Shown here piece by piece: positions 28,608 to 37,740 of a stretch of 64,000 nt of DNA. The notes under the pieces were generated by a model that saw nothing but the letters and a program-made list of their open reading frames with translations, made no database searches and had not been told where the DNA came from. Origin of the DNA: Deltaproteobacteria bacterium (GTDB taxonomy: Bacteria > JADJOY01); the NCBI GenBank assembly GCA_016713535.1, contig JADJOY010000001.1:618421-682420 (forward strand), read 5' to 3'. Within the stretch, counting starts at the first letter, position 1; each line of letters begins with the position of its first letter. Position numbers and translations under genes: made by a program.

Positions 28608-31600
28608 ATGCGTATCCAGTCGCTGGAGATCGTGGGATTCAAGTCGTTCGCCGAGCGCACCAAGCTCGAGTTCACCGACGGGGTCACCGCGATCGTCGGA
28701 CCGAACGGCTGCGGCAAGTCCAACGTCGCCGACGCCCTCATGTGGGTTCTCGGCGAGCAGAGCAACAAGCGCCTGCGCGGCCGGAGCATGGAGGACCTGC
28801 TCTTCAACGGCTCCGAGTCGATGAAGCAGGTCGGACTCGCCGAGGTCCAGCTGACGTTCGGTGTGGACGGCGACGACCTCCCCGCACCGTACAAGGGTTA
28901 TCCGGCCATCACGGTCGGCCGGCGGATCTACCGCACCGGCGAGAGCGAATACTCGATCAACAACACGCCGTGCCGCCTCAAGGACATCACCGACATCTTT
29001 CTCGGCACCGGAGTGGGTAGCCGTACCTATTCGGTGATCGAGCAGGGTCGCGTCAGCCAGCTCGTCGGCGCCAAGCCTCACGACCGGCGCGCGTTCATCG
29101 AAGAGGTCGCCGGCATCAGCCGCTACCGCAGCCGGCGGATGGAGGCCGAGCGCAAGCTCGAAGCCACCACCAGAACATGCAGCACGTCGACGCGATCCTC
29201 CACCGAGCTCGAGCGACAGGTCGGCTCGCTCTCGCGTCAGGCGCGCAAGGCGGAGCGCTACGAACAGGCGCGCAGCGAGATCCGGCGCCTCGACGCCGAC
29301 CTGACCGGGCGGCACGTGCTGTTGCTACGGACCGAGCGCAACGGTCAGGCGGTACTGCTCGAGTCGCTGCAGCGCGAGCAGGCCGCGGGCGCGGTGGCGC
29401 TCTCGAAGGCCGAGGCCGATCTCGAGCGCGAGCGTCTCGAGCTGATCGAGATCGAGCGCACCGCGCGCGACCGTGACGCCGACCATCACGCCGTGGTCAT
29501 GCGCCTCAACCAGGCCGAGCAGAGCCTCAAGTTCGTGGAGGCCGAGCAGGGACGGATCGCGGAGCGGCGCACGCGTCTCGACTCGGACTGCCAGACCCAG
29601 GACGTGCTGCGCGTCGAGCTCGAGGACCGCAGCCGGGTCGCGACCGAGCGGCAGACCGAGGCGCTGGCGACATTCGAGACCGCCGCGGCGCACCGTGCCG
29701 GGATCGACGACGCGCTGCGCGCCGAGCGGCTCGCACAGGCTGGCGCCGAGGCCGAGCTCGACGAGAAGCGCTCGGCGCACTTCGCCTTGCTCAACGCGCG
29801 CTCGATGATCGAGGGCGAGATCAAGACCCTCGACAAGCGCGAGGCCCAGCTCGGCGTGCGTCTCGACCGCAAGCACGGCGAGCGTTCGGCGGCGCTGCGC
29901 CAGATCGAGGTCCTGAGCGAGGGCGCCGTCGCGTCCTCGACGGAGCTCGAGCACCTCAACCGCCACCGCGATGGCCTCGCGACCGAGCGCGCCGAGGTGC
30001 GCGAGCGCGCCGTCGAGCGTCGCGCCGAGCTGGCGACGGTGGTCAGGGGCTGGACACGGTGCGCGGCCAGCTCGCTCGCTCGGAGAGCCGCTGGACGTCC
30101 CTCGAGGAGTCGATCCGGCGCCGCGAGGGCATGACCGCGGGCGCCCGCCGCCTCCTGGCCGAGCCGCGCGGCGAGGACTCGACGATCCGCGGCACCGTCT
30201 CGGACGTGGTCACGGCCGAGGACCGCTTCGCGCGCGCGGTGGAGGCGTGGCTCGGGCCTGCGCTCGAATACGTCCTGGTCGGCTCGGTGCGCGAGAGCAT
30301 GCCGTGGGTCGCGCTGCTTCATCGCGAGAACGTCGGCCGCGCGGGCCTCGCGCCCATGGCGGCCGCGCGCACGCGGCCCGAGGACGTCGCCGCGGCCGTC
30401 GCTCCCGACGCGCCAGGTGTTCTCGGTCGCGTCCGCGACCTGGTGCAGGTCGAGGAGAGCTACCGCACGGTCGTCGAGGAGCTGCTCGGCGAGGCGTGGG
30501 TGGTCGAGACCCTCGATCAGGCCGTCTCGGCCTGGGAGGCGGGCGTTCGCGTGCCGCTCGTCACCCTCCAGGGCGACATCGTCCAGCCATCGGGCATCGT
30601 CCTCGGTGGGAGCGTGGCGGAGGGCACCGCCGGGCCAATCGCCCAGCGCAACGAGATGCGCCGGCTCGAGCAGGAGGTCGCGACCCTGCGCGTCGCGCTC
30701 GACGACCATCAGCGCGACAAGAGCCGGCTCGGCGCCGATCTCGCGCAGCTCGAAGCGCGATTCGAGGAGCTCGGCCGGCTGCTCGAGCGCGGCGAGGCGC
30801 GCCGCATGGAGGCGGTGCGCTCGCTCGGCACCGCGGAGGAAGCCATCCGCCGGCAGCGCGAGGTCGTCGAGGCGCTGGCCTTCGAGATCGACGAGGCCAC
30901 CCGCGAGCTCGGCACCATCGCGACGGAGCGCGAGGCGCACCAGGAGCAGCTACGGGTCACCATCGAGGAAGCGGATCGCCACCTCGAGGAGCTCGTCGCC
31001 GGCAAGGCGCGCCGCGAGGAGGCGGTGGCGCGCATCGAGGCGCTCGCCGCCGAGCAGCTCGAGGCTGCTCGCCACGAGGCCTCCGCGGCGCAGGACCGGC
31101 GCGCGCGCGACCGCGAGCTGACCGAGCTCGCCGAGCGCCTGCGTGAGGTCGCCGGACGGATGGCGGCGTCGGACGAGGAGCGGCGCTCGCTCGAGGTCCG
31201 CGTGGCGGAGCTCGCCGAGAAGGCCGGCGAGGCCGAGGCGGTGAGGCTCACCGAGAGCGCCGCTCGCGACCGCCTCGAGTCCGAGCAGCGTGAGCTCGGC
31301 GCGCGAGTCGACACGATGCGCTCGGACATCGCGGAGCTCGACGCGCGAACGCGCGCCAACCGCATCTCGCTCGACTCGGTCCAGAGCGCGATCCAGGCCG
31401 AGCAGGTCAAGCGCGCCGAGATCGAGATCCGCATCGAGAGCCTCGCGCAGGGTTTCCACGATCGCTACGCCATCACGCTCGACGCCGCCGAGATCACGGT
31501 CGCGCCGTCCGAGGTCGAGGCCGAGGGCTGGGCGGTTCGCCTCGAGGAGCTGCGCAAGCGCATCCACCAGATGGGCGAGGTCAACCCGGGCGCCGTCGAG

Positions 31601-32164
31601 GAGCACCGCCAGGTGGTCGAGCGCCGCGATTTCTACGCCACCCAGCGCGCCGATCTCGCCAAGAGTCTCGAGGAGCTCACCCAGGCCATCACCAACATCA
31701 ACCGCACCACCCGGCGGCGCTTCCGCGAAGCCTTCGACATGGTGCGCGAGTCGTTCCAGCAGGTGTTTCCGCGGCTCTTCCCGGGTGGTCAAGGCGACCT
31801 GCTGCTCAGCGAGGGTGCCGATCTGCTCGAGGCCGGCGTCGAGATCGTGGTGCGCCCGGCGGGCAAGAAGCTCCAGTCGATCGACCTGCTCTCCGGCGGC
31901 GAGAAGGCCATGGCGGCGCTCGCGCTCATGTTCGCGATCCTCAAGGTCAAGCCGTCGCCGTTCTGCCTGCTCGACGAGGTGGATGCACCCCTCGACGAGG
32001 CGAACATCGGCCGCTTCAACGACCTGGTCCGGGAGCTCGCCGTCAACTCGCAGGTGGTGGTGATCACCCACAGCAAGAAGACGATGGGCGTCGCCGACCG
32101 CCTCTACGGCGTCACGATGCCGAAGCCCGGGATCTCGCAGGTGGTGGGAGTGAGCCTGAACTGA
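28608..32164 (+). CDS. smc: Chromosome segregation ATPase SMC (frame breaks)
   Basis: Structural-maintenance-of-chromosomes protein, the core of the SMC-ScpAB condensin. About 1,186 residues. Head: IVGFKSFAERT, Walker A GPNGCGKSN, and the GRSMEDLLFNGSE block; long coiled coils; hinge near residues 500-650 (AWLGPALEYVLVG, GDIVQPSGIVLGG); C-terminal signature LSGGEKAM and Walker B CLLDEVDAPLDEAN. Two compensating indels near 29170 and 29203 scramble about ten residues that the alternate frame reads as NMQHVDAIL, and a third near 30045 moves the frame for the rest. All conserved motifs survive, so these look like sequencing indels. Confidence 0.95.
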
Positions 32165-32165
32165 C

Positions 32166-32195
32166 GGCTCGCGAGAAGACGTGTGCCGGCGAGCC
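32166..32195. terminator. Weak hairpin between smc and the facing gene
   Basis: 7-bp inverted repeat GGCTCGC / GCGAGCC with a 16-base loop between the convergent stops of smc and the ferredoxin-like gene. Could end both transcripts; stability modest. Confidence 0.3.
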
Positions 32196-32202
32196 GGAAC
32201 GA

Positions 32203-32631
32203 TCAGTAACGGCGCGGCTTGCCGCCGAACCCGCCGCCCGGGCGTGGAGTCCCACCACCGTTCGCGCCCGGCAGCGGACCCGGCGTACCACCGGCCGCCA
32301 CCAGCATGGCGTTGATCGGGCCGGTGCAGCGGGTCGCGCCGCACGCACCCGTGGTCGCGCCGGTGCGCCGGCGAACGTCGGGGATCGTGCGCGCGCCTGC
32401 CCGGATCGCCTGCTCGATCGTCTTGCGACGGATGCCGCGGCAGATGCACACCACCTGGAATCCCTGCAGCAAGGCGGCGTCCGGCGAGCTGGTCACCGAC
32501 GGGCTCGCTGGCGGCGTCTGCTGCGCGGTGGACCCGGCCACCGGTGGCGCCGCGGCGGAGGGCGCCGGAGGCGGAGCCTCTCGGACCGGATCGCTCGACG
32601 AGCCGGGAGAAGAGGGATCGTGGTCGCTCAA
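32203..32631 (-). CDS. BFD-like [2Fe-2S] protein with low-complexity ends
   Basis: 142 residues from TTG 32631; no ATG fits. The central 55 residues resemble the bacterioferritin-associated ferredoxin domain: VCICRG, a helical stretch (KTIEQAIRAGARTIPDVRRRTG), then ACGATRCTGPI. The first pair is C-x-C as expected, but the second is C-x4-C instead of the usual C-x2-C, so cluster binding is likely but unproven. The N-terminus is Pro/Ser/Ala-rich and the C-terminus Gly/Arg-rich (GGFGGKPRRY). It is transcribed away from another [2Fe-2S] protein gene. Possible roles are iron release or electron transfer. Confidence 0.6.
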   Translation of the reverse strand: MSDHDPSSPGSSSDPVREAPPPAPSAAAPPVAGSTAQQTPPASPSVTSSPDAALLQGFQVVCICRGIRRKTIEQAIRAGARTIPDVRRRTGATTGACGATRCTGPINAMLVAAGGTPGPLPGANGGGTPRPGGGFGGKPRRY

Positions 32632-32646
32632 GCGGAGTGCTCGGGG

Positions 32647-32668
32647 GGTGGTCGGTGGCCCGACCACC
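32647..32668. promoter_or_regulatory. Inverted repeat between divergent iron-sulphur genes
   Basis: Perfect 9-bp inverted repeat GGTGGTCGG / CCGACCACC with a 4-base spacer, one base upstream of the -35 box of the ferredoxin gene and just ahead of the divergent BFD-like gene. A plausible operator; the regulator is unknown. Confidence 0.4.
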
Positions 32669-32669
32669 G

Positions 32670-32699
32670 TTGACGCATTTTTCGACGGGTTCCTAGGAT
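32670..32699 (+). promoter_or_regulatory. Sigma-70-type promoter of the thioredoxin-like ferredoxin gene
   Basis: TTGACG (32670-32675), 18-base spacer, TAGGAT (32694-32699), about 60 bases before the ATG at 32761, in a locally AT-rich patch. Confidence 0.55.
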
Positions 32700-32760
32700 A
32701 ACGAAGGTTCGCGCGCGAGACGAACGCGCCGGTCGCGCGGCTCGCGCGGGAGGTTGGCCC

Positions 32761-33090
32761 ATGGCGTACCAGCGACACTTCTTCGTATGCACGACGCAGC
32801 GCCCGCCCTTCGGCAAGCCCTCGTGCGGCGCGCAGGGATCCGCTGCGATCGTCGCGGCGCTGGTGGCCGAGCTCGACGAGCGGCCGGAGCTCGCGGGGAC
32901 CGTCGCAGTCGCGACGTCGAGCTGCCTCGGCCCGTGCTTCGATGGGCCGACCGTGGTCGTCTACCCCGAAGGCACGTGGTACACGGGCGTGAAGCCCGAG
33001 GACGTGCCGGAGATCGGCGAGCAGCACATGGCCGGCGGCGAGCCGGTGGCGAGGCTTCGCAACGCGAGCCTGAGCGCGGCGCCGAAGTGA
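32761..33090 (+). CDS. Thioredoxin-like [2Fe-2S] ferredoxin
   Basis: 109 residues. Small ferredoxin of the thioredoxin-fold family (Shethna protein/NuoE-like). Four cysteines fit a cluster: C10 in FFVCTTQRP, C22 in KPSCGAQG, and C55/C59 in SSCLGPCFDGP. Typical family features PEGTWYTGVKPEDVPEI follow. Soluble electron carrier. A sigma-70 promoter and an inverted repeat precede it, shared with a divergent BFD-like gene. Start ATG 32761. Confidence 0.88.
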   Translation: MAYQRHFFVCTTQRPPFGKPSCGAQGSAAIVAALVAELDERPELAGTVAVATSSCLGPCFDGPTVVVYPEGTWYTGVKPEDVPEIGEQHMAGGEPVARLRNASLSAAPK

Positions 33091-33121
33091 GCGTGCGCCG
33101 CAGGCGGCGCACGCGGCTCAC
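33087..33121. terminator. Bidirectional terminator between convergent genes
   Basis: Stem GTGAGC / GCTCAC around a perfect 9-bp stem GTGCGCCGC / GCGGCGCAC with 2-base loop. It covers the stop codons of both facing genes. Confidence 0.6.
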
Positions 33122-33342
33122 TCGGAGACGACGTTCTTGAGGTCCGGCAGGTCTTCCTTCAGCCGTTGAAGGATGCTGACTTGCAGGGTGTAGCGTTCGG
33201 CATAATCCTCGGCTTCGATGCCGTGAAACCGAACGTTCACGATGCCGTCGTCGGTGACGGACACCAGCTCGACACCGAGGCCGTCGCTCGCCAGACCGGG
33301 CTGGATTTCCTCGTCGATGATCTCGCGGATCCGATTTTCCAT
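33118..33342 (-). CDS. NifU-like C-terminal domain protein lacking its cysteines
   Basis: 74 residues from ATG 33342. The fold pattern matches the NifU C-terminal (Nfu) domain: ENRIREIIDEEIQPGLASDG, a hydrophobic strand VELVSVTDDGIVNVRF, then a helix ending LPDLKNVVSE. The CxxC that holds the Fe-S cluster in Nfu proteins is absent: the place reads GIEAEDYAERYTLQ. It therefore cannot bind a cluster in the usual way. It could be an adaptor or a diverged member. It lies near two [2Fe-2S] protein genes and molybdopterin genes. Confidence 0.7.
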   Translation of the reverse strand: MENRIREIIDEEIQPGLASDGLGVELVSVTDDGIVNVRFHGIEAEDYAERYTLQVSILQRLKEDLPDLKNVVSE

Positions 33343-33429
33343 GGCCGTCGGAAACCATAGCCCCGCGAAAACCGGCACGCAATCGACGGCCGCGATCCTC
33401 GTCGCGGCGCGCCCGGGAAGGCGCCGAGC

Positions 33430-33714
33430 GTGAGCGTGCGAGAGTCGCTGCCGGGCGAGAACGTGCGCGTGCGTGTGCTGCTCTTCGCCGCATGCCGCGA
33501 GCTCGCCGGCACCGGAGAGCTCGTCCTCGAGCTCGCGGCGGGAGCCCGGGTGAGCGACGCGCTGGCGCGACTCTCCGAGCGTGAGCCGCGGCTCGCGCGC
33601 TTCCTGCCGGGCTGCCGCCACGCCCGCAACGACCACTTCGTCACCGCCGACGAACCGCTGGCGGACGGCGACGAGCTGGCCGTGATCCCGCCGGTCAGTG
33701 GAGGATGTCGATGA
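33430..33714 (+). CDS. moaD: Molybdopterin synthase small subunit MoaD
   Basis: Ubiquitin-like sulphur carrier that donates sulphur to precursor Z as thiocarboxylate at its C-terminal Gly-Gly. 94 residues from GTG 33430; a GTG near 33463 would give a more typical length. Motifs: LLFAACRELAG at the N-terminus and DELAVIPPVSGG at the C-terminus. Two residues, Cys-Arg, follow the Gly-Gly, which should be terminal for activity: either a processing step or a one-base error hides the stop. Overlaps moaE. Confidence 0.85.
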   Translation: MSVRESLPGENVRVRVLLFAACRELAGTGELVLELAAGARVSDALARLSEREPRLARFLPGCRHARNDHFVTADEPLADGDELAVIPPVSGGCR

Positions 33715-34136
33715 TCGAGCTCAGCGCCGACCCGATCGACCCGTCCCGCCTGCTCGCCGCCGTGGCGAGCCCGAGCGCGGGTGGTGTCGTGCTCTTCCTC
33801 GGTACGGTCCGCGACCACACCGGCCCGAAGCGGGTCACCGCGATGGAGTACCAGGCCCACGACGCCCTCGCCCGCACCGAGCTCGAGGCGGTGGTTCGTG
33901 AAGCGCTCGAGCGCTGGCCCGGCGTGCGGGTCGCGGCGCAGCACCGCACCGGGCGCCTGGAGCTGGGCTAGGCGAGCGTGGGCGTCGCCGCGAGCGCGGC
34001 TCATCGGGCGGAAGCGTTCACCGCCGCGCGCTGGGTGATCGACACCCTCAAGGAGCGAGTGCCGATCTGGAAGAAGGAGCTCTCGGGTGAAGGCGACGCG
34101 TGGGTGCACGGCGAGGAGCGCGTCCGCGTCGAGTGA
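33711..34136 (+). CDS. moaE: Molybdopterin synthase large subunit MoaE (in-frame amber codon)
   Basis: Catalytic subunit that converts precursor Z to molybdopterin with MoaD. The N-terminal part has [15 protein letters not shown] and [10 protein letters not shown]; then [13 protein letters not shown] at 33969-33971 stops the frame, but the same frame continues with all remaining motifs: [20 protein letters not shown] and PIWKKE, ending at 34136. A single G-to-T change in GAG (Glu, usual here) would explain the stop. Alternatives: sequencing substitution, true nonsense mutation, or readthrough. Start ATG 33711 inside the end of moaD; ATG 33705 also in frame. Confidence 0.85.
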
Positions 34137-34187
34137 CGTGGGCGCCGGCGGTTCGCCGCACCACCGGCGAGCGGTGGCGGCGTCACC

Positions 34188-34577
34188 TCACGCCAACTCG
34201 AGCCGCTCGCCCTGGAAGCGCACGATCGTCTCGCCCATCGTGAGCTTGTCGCCGTTGCGGATCGCGTACTCCTCGACGACCGAGCCGTTGAGCAGCGTGC
34301 CGTTCGAGCTGTCGAGGTCGCGCACCCGGAACTCGGAGGCGCCGTAGAGCACCTCGGCGTGGTGGCGGGACATCGACGGGTCGTTGATGGTGATCGTCGA
34401 GTCCTCGCCACGCCCGATGATGCTGCGGGCGTGCGTGATCGCGAACTCTTCCCCCTTGTGGGGCCCCGTCATCACCACCAGCTTGGCGCGCAGCCAGGCG
34501 GGAGGCGGCTCCTCGACCTGTGAAGGGCGAGGATTGTCGAAGTGATAGGTCTTCTGGTCCTGCGGTGAGCTTGCCAC
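34188..34577 (-). CDS. Small FHA-domain protein
   Basis: 129 residues; a phosphothreonine-binding FHA domain fills most of it. Conserved points are SIIGRGEDSTI, MSRHHAEV and SSNGTLLNG. A 30-residue Pro-rich N-terminus (PRPSQVEEPPPAW) precedes it. FHA proteins read Ser/Thr kinase signals; no kinase gene is in the window. A cyclic-nucleotide-binding gene lies just upstream on the same strand (30-base gap), so the two are probably co-transcribed. Confidence 0.9.
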   Translation of the reverse strand: MASSPQDQKTYHFDNPRPSQVEEPPPAWLRAKLVVMTGPHKGEEFAITHARSIIGRGEDSTITINDPSMSRHHAEVLYGASEFRVRDLDSSNGTLLNGSVVEEYAIRNGDKLTMGETIVRFQGERLELA

Positions 34578-34607
34578 GTCGTGACCCCTCCCGTGCCGAC
34601 CGCGCGC

Positions 34608-34976
34608 TCAATGGATCATGTCGTTGGTGCGCCGCAGCCGCTCCGCGAGCTTGTGAACCATGCGGACCGCGACGTTGGGATTGTTCATCAGCATCTGCTC
34701 GAAGGTGTCCTTGTCGTACACCAGGAGCACCGATGGCGACGCCGCGCGGGCCGTTGCGTTGCGCGGCTCGTTGTTGAGGATCGCCATCTCGCCGAAGAAC
34801 TCGCCGGGTCCGAGCTCGGCGAGAACGCGCTCCTCGCCGCCGAACGCCTTCGTGATGTGGATCAGCCCCGACTGGACGACGAACATCTCCCCGCCGTGGT
34901 CGCCCTCGTGGAACACGACCTCGCCGCCAGCGAGCTGACGATGGCCAGCGACAGGGTGGATGGGGTTGCGCGTCAT
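34608..34976 (-). CDS. Cyclic-nucleotide-binding domain protein
   Basis: 122 residues from ATG 34976, almost entirely a cNMP-binding beta-roll: EVVFHEGDHGGEMFVVQSG, then the phosphate-binding cassette FFGEMAILNNEPRNATARA. No DNA-binding domain is attached, so it is a stand-alone sensor, not a Crp-type regulator. Located directly upstream of the FHA gene on the same strand; a combined cNMP/phospho-threonine signalling role is possible but inferred. Ligand (cAMP or cGMP) unknown. Confidence 0.88.
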   Translation of the reverse strand: MTRNPIHPVAGHRQLAGGEVVFHEGDHGGEMFVVQSGLIHITKAFGGEERVLAELGPGEFFGEMAILNNEPRNATARAASPSVLLVYDKDTFEQMLMNNPNVAVRMVHKLAERLRRTNDMIH

Positions 34977-35085
34977 CGCTCGGCCAGCGAACCGATCCCG
35001 CGAGAATAATCCACGCCGGACCTGTGGGGAACTTGGACGTCCGTGGCACCCCGTGGTCGCCACGCCGTGTGTTACAACGCGCAGG

Positions 35086-36018
35086 ATGTGGCCCGGCCCG
35101 CGTGGGACCTCGCTCCGGGGGATGGTCGTCCTCCTCGCCGTGGTTTGGCTCGGGTGGCTCGCCGCTGCACCGGCCGGCGCCGAGACGGCCTCGCCGGCAC
35201 CGTCGGCCGCCGCGCCGGCGTCGGCCGCCACCTACGTCGGAAGCCAGCGCTGCCAGCCGTGTCACCCCGGCGTGTTCCAGGCCTGGAAAGACGCGCCGCA
35301 TTCGCACACCCTGCACGCGCCGAGCGACGCCGATCGGTCGCGCCTGGCCGAGAGCCTGAGGTGCGCCGATCGCCCGGTGCGGCTCGCGATCGGAGTCAAG
35401 CGACACGTGCGCTTCGTGGCCCCCGACGAGTCCGGCGTGGACCGTGTCTTGCCGTGCCGCTGGAATCGGGCATCCGACTCGTGGGACCTGGTCGGCGCAG
35501 AGCCGGGTCCGGTCTTCGTCGACACGTGTGCCTGGTGCCACCAGACCGGCGCCAAGCCCGCCAAGGAGGACGGGGTGGGCTGCGAGGCCTGCCACGGTCC
35601 GGGCAGCGCCCACGTCGCCGATCCCGAGCACGTCGACTCGTTCGCGTTCCCGGCCAGCAAGCCGGAGCTCGCGGCGTCGGTGTGCGGCGCCTGCCACCTC
35701 CAGGGCGGGCTCTCGAAGGATGGCCTGAGCTTCCCCGACGGCTTCCTGCCCGGCACCGACCTCCGCGAGGTGTTCGAGTACGACTGGGGGGGCCTTGACT
35801 CGGCGCAGGGCGACCACCACGCCCAGCGCGAGATCCGCACCGTGCTCGCCGGGCCTTCGAAGCGGCGGGTGTGCCTCGACTGTCACGACCCACATCGTCA
35901 AACCGCGACCGCGCACGCGAGCCAGCCTCAGGGACCGCTGTGCGGCGAGTGTCACGTGAGCGGATCGGCTGAGCTTCGATCCGGTCGGGAGGCCGTGTGT
36001 CCCGTATGCGAGCTTTGA
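35086..36018 (+). CDS. Hexahaem c-type cytochrome
   Basis: 310 residues from ATG 35086. Signal peptide with core MVVLLAVVWLGWLAAAPAGA. Six CxxCH haem sites at about residues 56 (CQPCH), 148 (CAWCH), 166 (CEACH), 200 (CGACH), 263 (CLDCH) and 286 (CGECH); a final CPVC lacks the His. Spacing resembles the cytochrome c554-like/multihaem family that moves electrons across the periplasm. The end overlaps the next gene by 13 bases, so the two are coupled. Redox partner not evident. Confidence 0.87.
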   Translation: MWPGPRGTSLRGMVVLLAVVWLGWLAAAPAGAETASPAPSAAAPASAATYVGSQRCQPCHPGVFQAWKDAPHSHTLHAPSDADRSRLAESLRCADRPVRLAIGVKRHVRFVAPDESGVDRVLPCRWNRASDSWDLVGAEPGPVFVDTCAWCHQTGAKPAKEDGVGCEACHGPGSAHVADPEHVDSFAFPASKPELAASVCGACHLQGGLSKDGLSFPDGFLPGTDLREVFEYDWGGLDSAQGDHHAQREIRTVLAGPSKRRVCLDCHDPHRQTATAHASQPQGPLCGECHVSGSAELRSGREAVCPVCEL

Positions 36019-37067
36019 GCCTTCGTCCGTCCGAGCGCCTCGCGCCAGGCGTCCTCTTCGCTGTGGCGCTGGTCGCGCTGGCGTTCGCGTCGTCGCCGGC
36101 GCACGCCGCCGCCAGACCCGGCGACAAGCTGCCCGAGATCTCCCTCGACCAGCTCACGGCGACCGGTAGCGCCGAGCTGAAGCCCACCTCGATCGCCGCG
36201 TGGGCGGCCGGCAAGCCGTCGCTGCTGCTCTTCGCCCTCCCGGGCCACCGCCCGTCCGAGCTGGAGGCGGCCGACCTGCGCGCGCTCGCCAGCGGTCTCG
36301 GCGGCAAGCTCGCGGTCGGGCTGGTGACGGTGCCCAAGGGCGGGATCACCACCGCCACCGAACTGCGCAGCGCGCTCGGCGAGGCCGCCCAGGGGCTCGC
36401 CGTGTTTCGCGACAACGGCTTCGCCCTGGCCACCGCGGTCGGGATCGGCTCGGCGCCGACCTACGTCCTCGCCGATCGGGATGGCACCCTGCGCGTCGTG
36501 GGCGCGAAGGCGCTCGCCGCGCCGGTGACCCCGAGCGGAGGCACGTTCGCCGACTACCTGCGCGGCGGCATCTCGAGCGGCAGCTTCGCGACGCTCGCCG
36601 AGCTGCCGGTCTACAAGCCCAACCAGCGCCTCGTCGGGCGAGCGTTCCAGGAGCTGGCGCTACCGCGGATCGACGTGCAAGGCGCCGGCAAGCTCAGCGA
36701 CTGGGCGGCGAAGGGCAAGGCGGTGCTGCTGGTGTTCTGGTCCGTGCGTTGTCCCCACTGCACCAAGGAGATGCCGCACTTCGCGTCGGTCGTCGCCAAG
36801 TATGCCGAGCGCCTCGAGCTCGTCGCGGTGGCGCGCACCGGCGATGGCGCGATGGAGCAGGAGACGCGCCAGTACCTCACCTCCAACAACCTCGGGTTTC
36901 CGTGTCTCCTCGACGCGACCGGCAGCGCCATGGATAGCTACCTGGTGTCGTCGACCCCCACCAGCGTGCTGATCCGCGGCGACGGCACCGTGCTCGCGGT
37001 CGAGTCCGGGGAGATCGACAACCTCACCGCCTGGCTCGATCGCCACCTGGGCGCCGCCGGGAGCTGA
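36006..37067 (+). CDS. Periplasmic protein with a C-terminal thioredoxin-like (TlpA) domain
   Basis: 353 residues, signal peptide ending near AHAAARPG. The N-terminal half is a degenerate thioredoxin/peroxiredoxin-like fold without CxxC; the C-terminal half has the active site WSVRCPHCTKEMP (CPHC, first Cys near residue 249) and a cis-Pro region VSSTPTSVLI. Probably a thiol-disulphide oxidoreductase that keeps haem-site cysteines of the co-encoded cytochrome reduced. Overlaps that gene; GTG 35997 is an alternative start. Confidence 0.85.
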   Translation: MRALSLRPSERLAPGVLFAVALVALAFASSPAHAAARPGDKLPEISLDQLTATGSAELKPTSIAAWAAGKPSLLLFALPGHRPSELEAADLRALASGLGGKLAVGLVTVPKGGITTATELRSALGEAAQGLAVFRDNGFALATAVGIGSAPTYVLADRDGTLRVVGAKALAAPVTPSGGTFADYLRGGISSGSFATLAELPVYKPNQRLVGRAFQELALPRIDVQGAGKLSDWAAKGKAVLLVFWSVRCPHCTKEMPHFASVVAKYAERLELVAVARTGDGAMEQETRQYLTSNNLGFPCLLDATGSAMDSYLVSSTPTSVLIRGDGTVLAVESGEIDNLTAWLDRHLGAAGS

Positions 37068-37075
37068 GCGCGGCC

Positions 37076-37670
37076 ATGAGCGACGTCGAAGCCGTCGAGG
37101 TGCGCGCGCTCGCGGCCGAGCGCCTCGCCGACTTCCTGGCTTTCTTCGACGGCGACGCGTTCGCGGACAACCCTGGCTGGGCATCGTGCTACTGCCAGTG
37201 TTTCCTGATCGACCACCGGCGCGAGTCGTGGAAGGAGCGCAGCACGGCGCAGAACCGCGCCGACGCGTGCGCCAAGATCGGTGACGGCCGGATGCAGGGC
37301 TTCCTGGCGTATCGCGGCGGGCGCGTGGTCGGCTGGTGCAACGCCGGGCCGTGGAGCGTGATGACCGCGCTTCACGCCGAGCCCGAAGCGCTCGCCGACG
37401 AGCTCGGTGAGATCACCTGCTTCCTGGTCGCCGCGCCTCACCGCCGCCAGGGCGTCGCGCGCGCGCTGCTCGACGCCGCGTGTGACGGCTTGCGCGCGCG
37501 GGCTCGCGTGGGTGGAAGCCTACGCCCGCACCGACGACCCGGGCGCGGCCGCCAACCATCATGGGCCGCTCGCGATGTACCTGGCGGCGGGCTTCACCGT
37601 GCACCGCGCCGATCCCGACGGCAGCCCCGGGGTCTACGTGCGAAAGCCGCTCCGCGCGCCGCAGGCGTAG
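37076..37670 (+). CDS. GNAT-family N-acetyltransferase (one frame break)
   Basis: About 198 residues. ATG 37076, nine bases after the previous stop. Acetyl-CoA-binding motif VAAPHRRQGVARALLDAACDG, preceded by GRVVGWCNAGPW. The frame breaks near 37498; the other frame completes the fold with LAWVEAYARTDDP and MYLAAGFTVHR. The N-terminal CYCQCF cluster (residues 38-43) is often seen in this subgroup of uncharacterised acetyltransferases. Substrate unknown. Confidence 0.82.
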
Positions 37671-37740
37671 CGGCGCGCCCACGGCTACGGAATCGAGGCC
37701 CGCCGGGGTCGAGGCGGGGCGCCGAGGTGGGCGCTGGTTT

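Noticed and set aside
33969-33971. Pyrrolysine or other recoding at the moaE TAG
   Set aside because: The site is an ordinary surface Glu in homologues and no recoding element or pyl gene is in the window.
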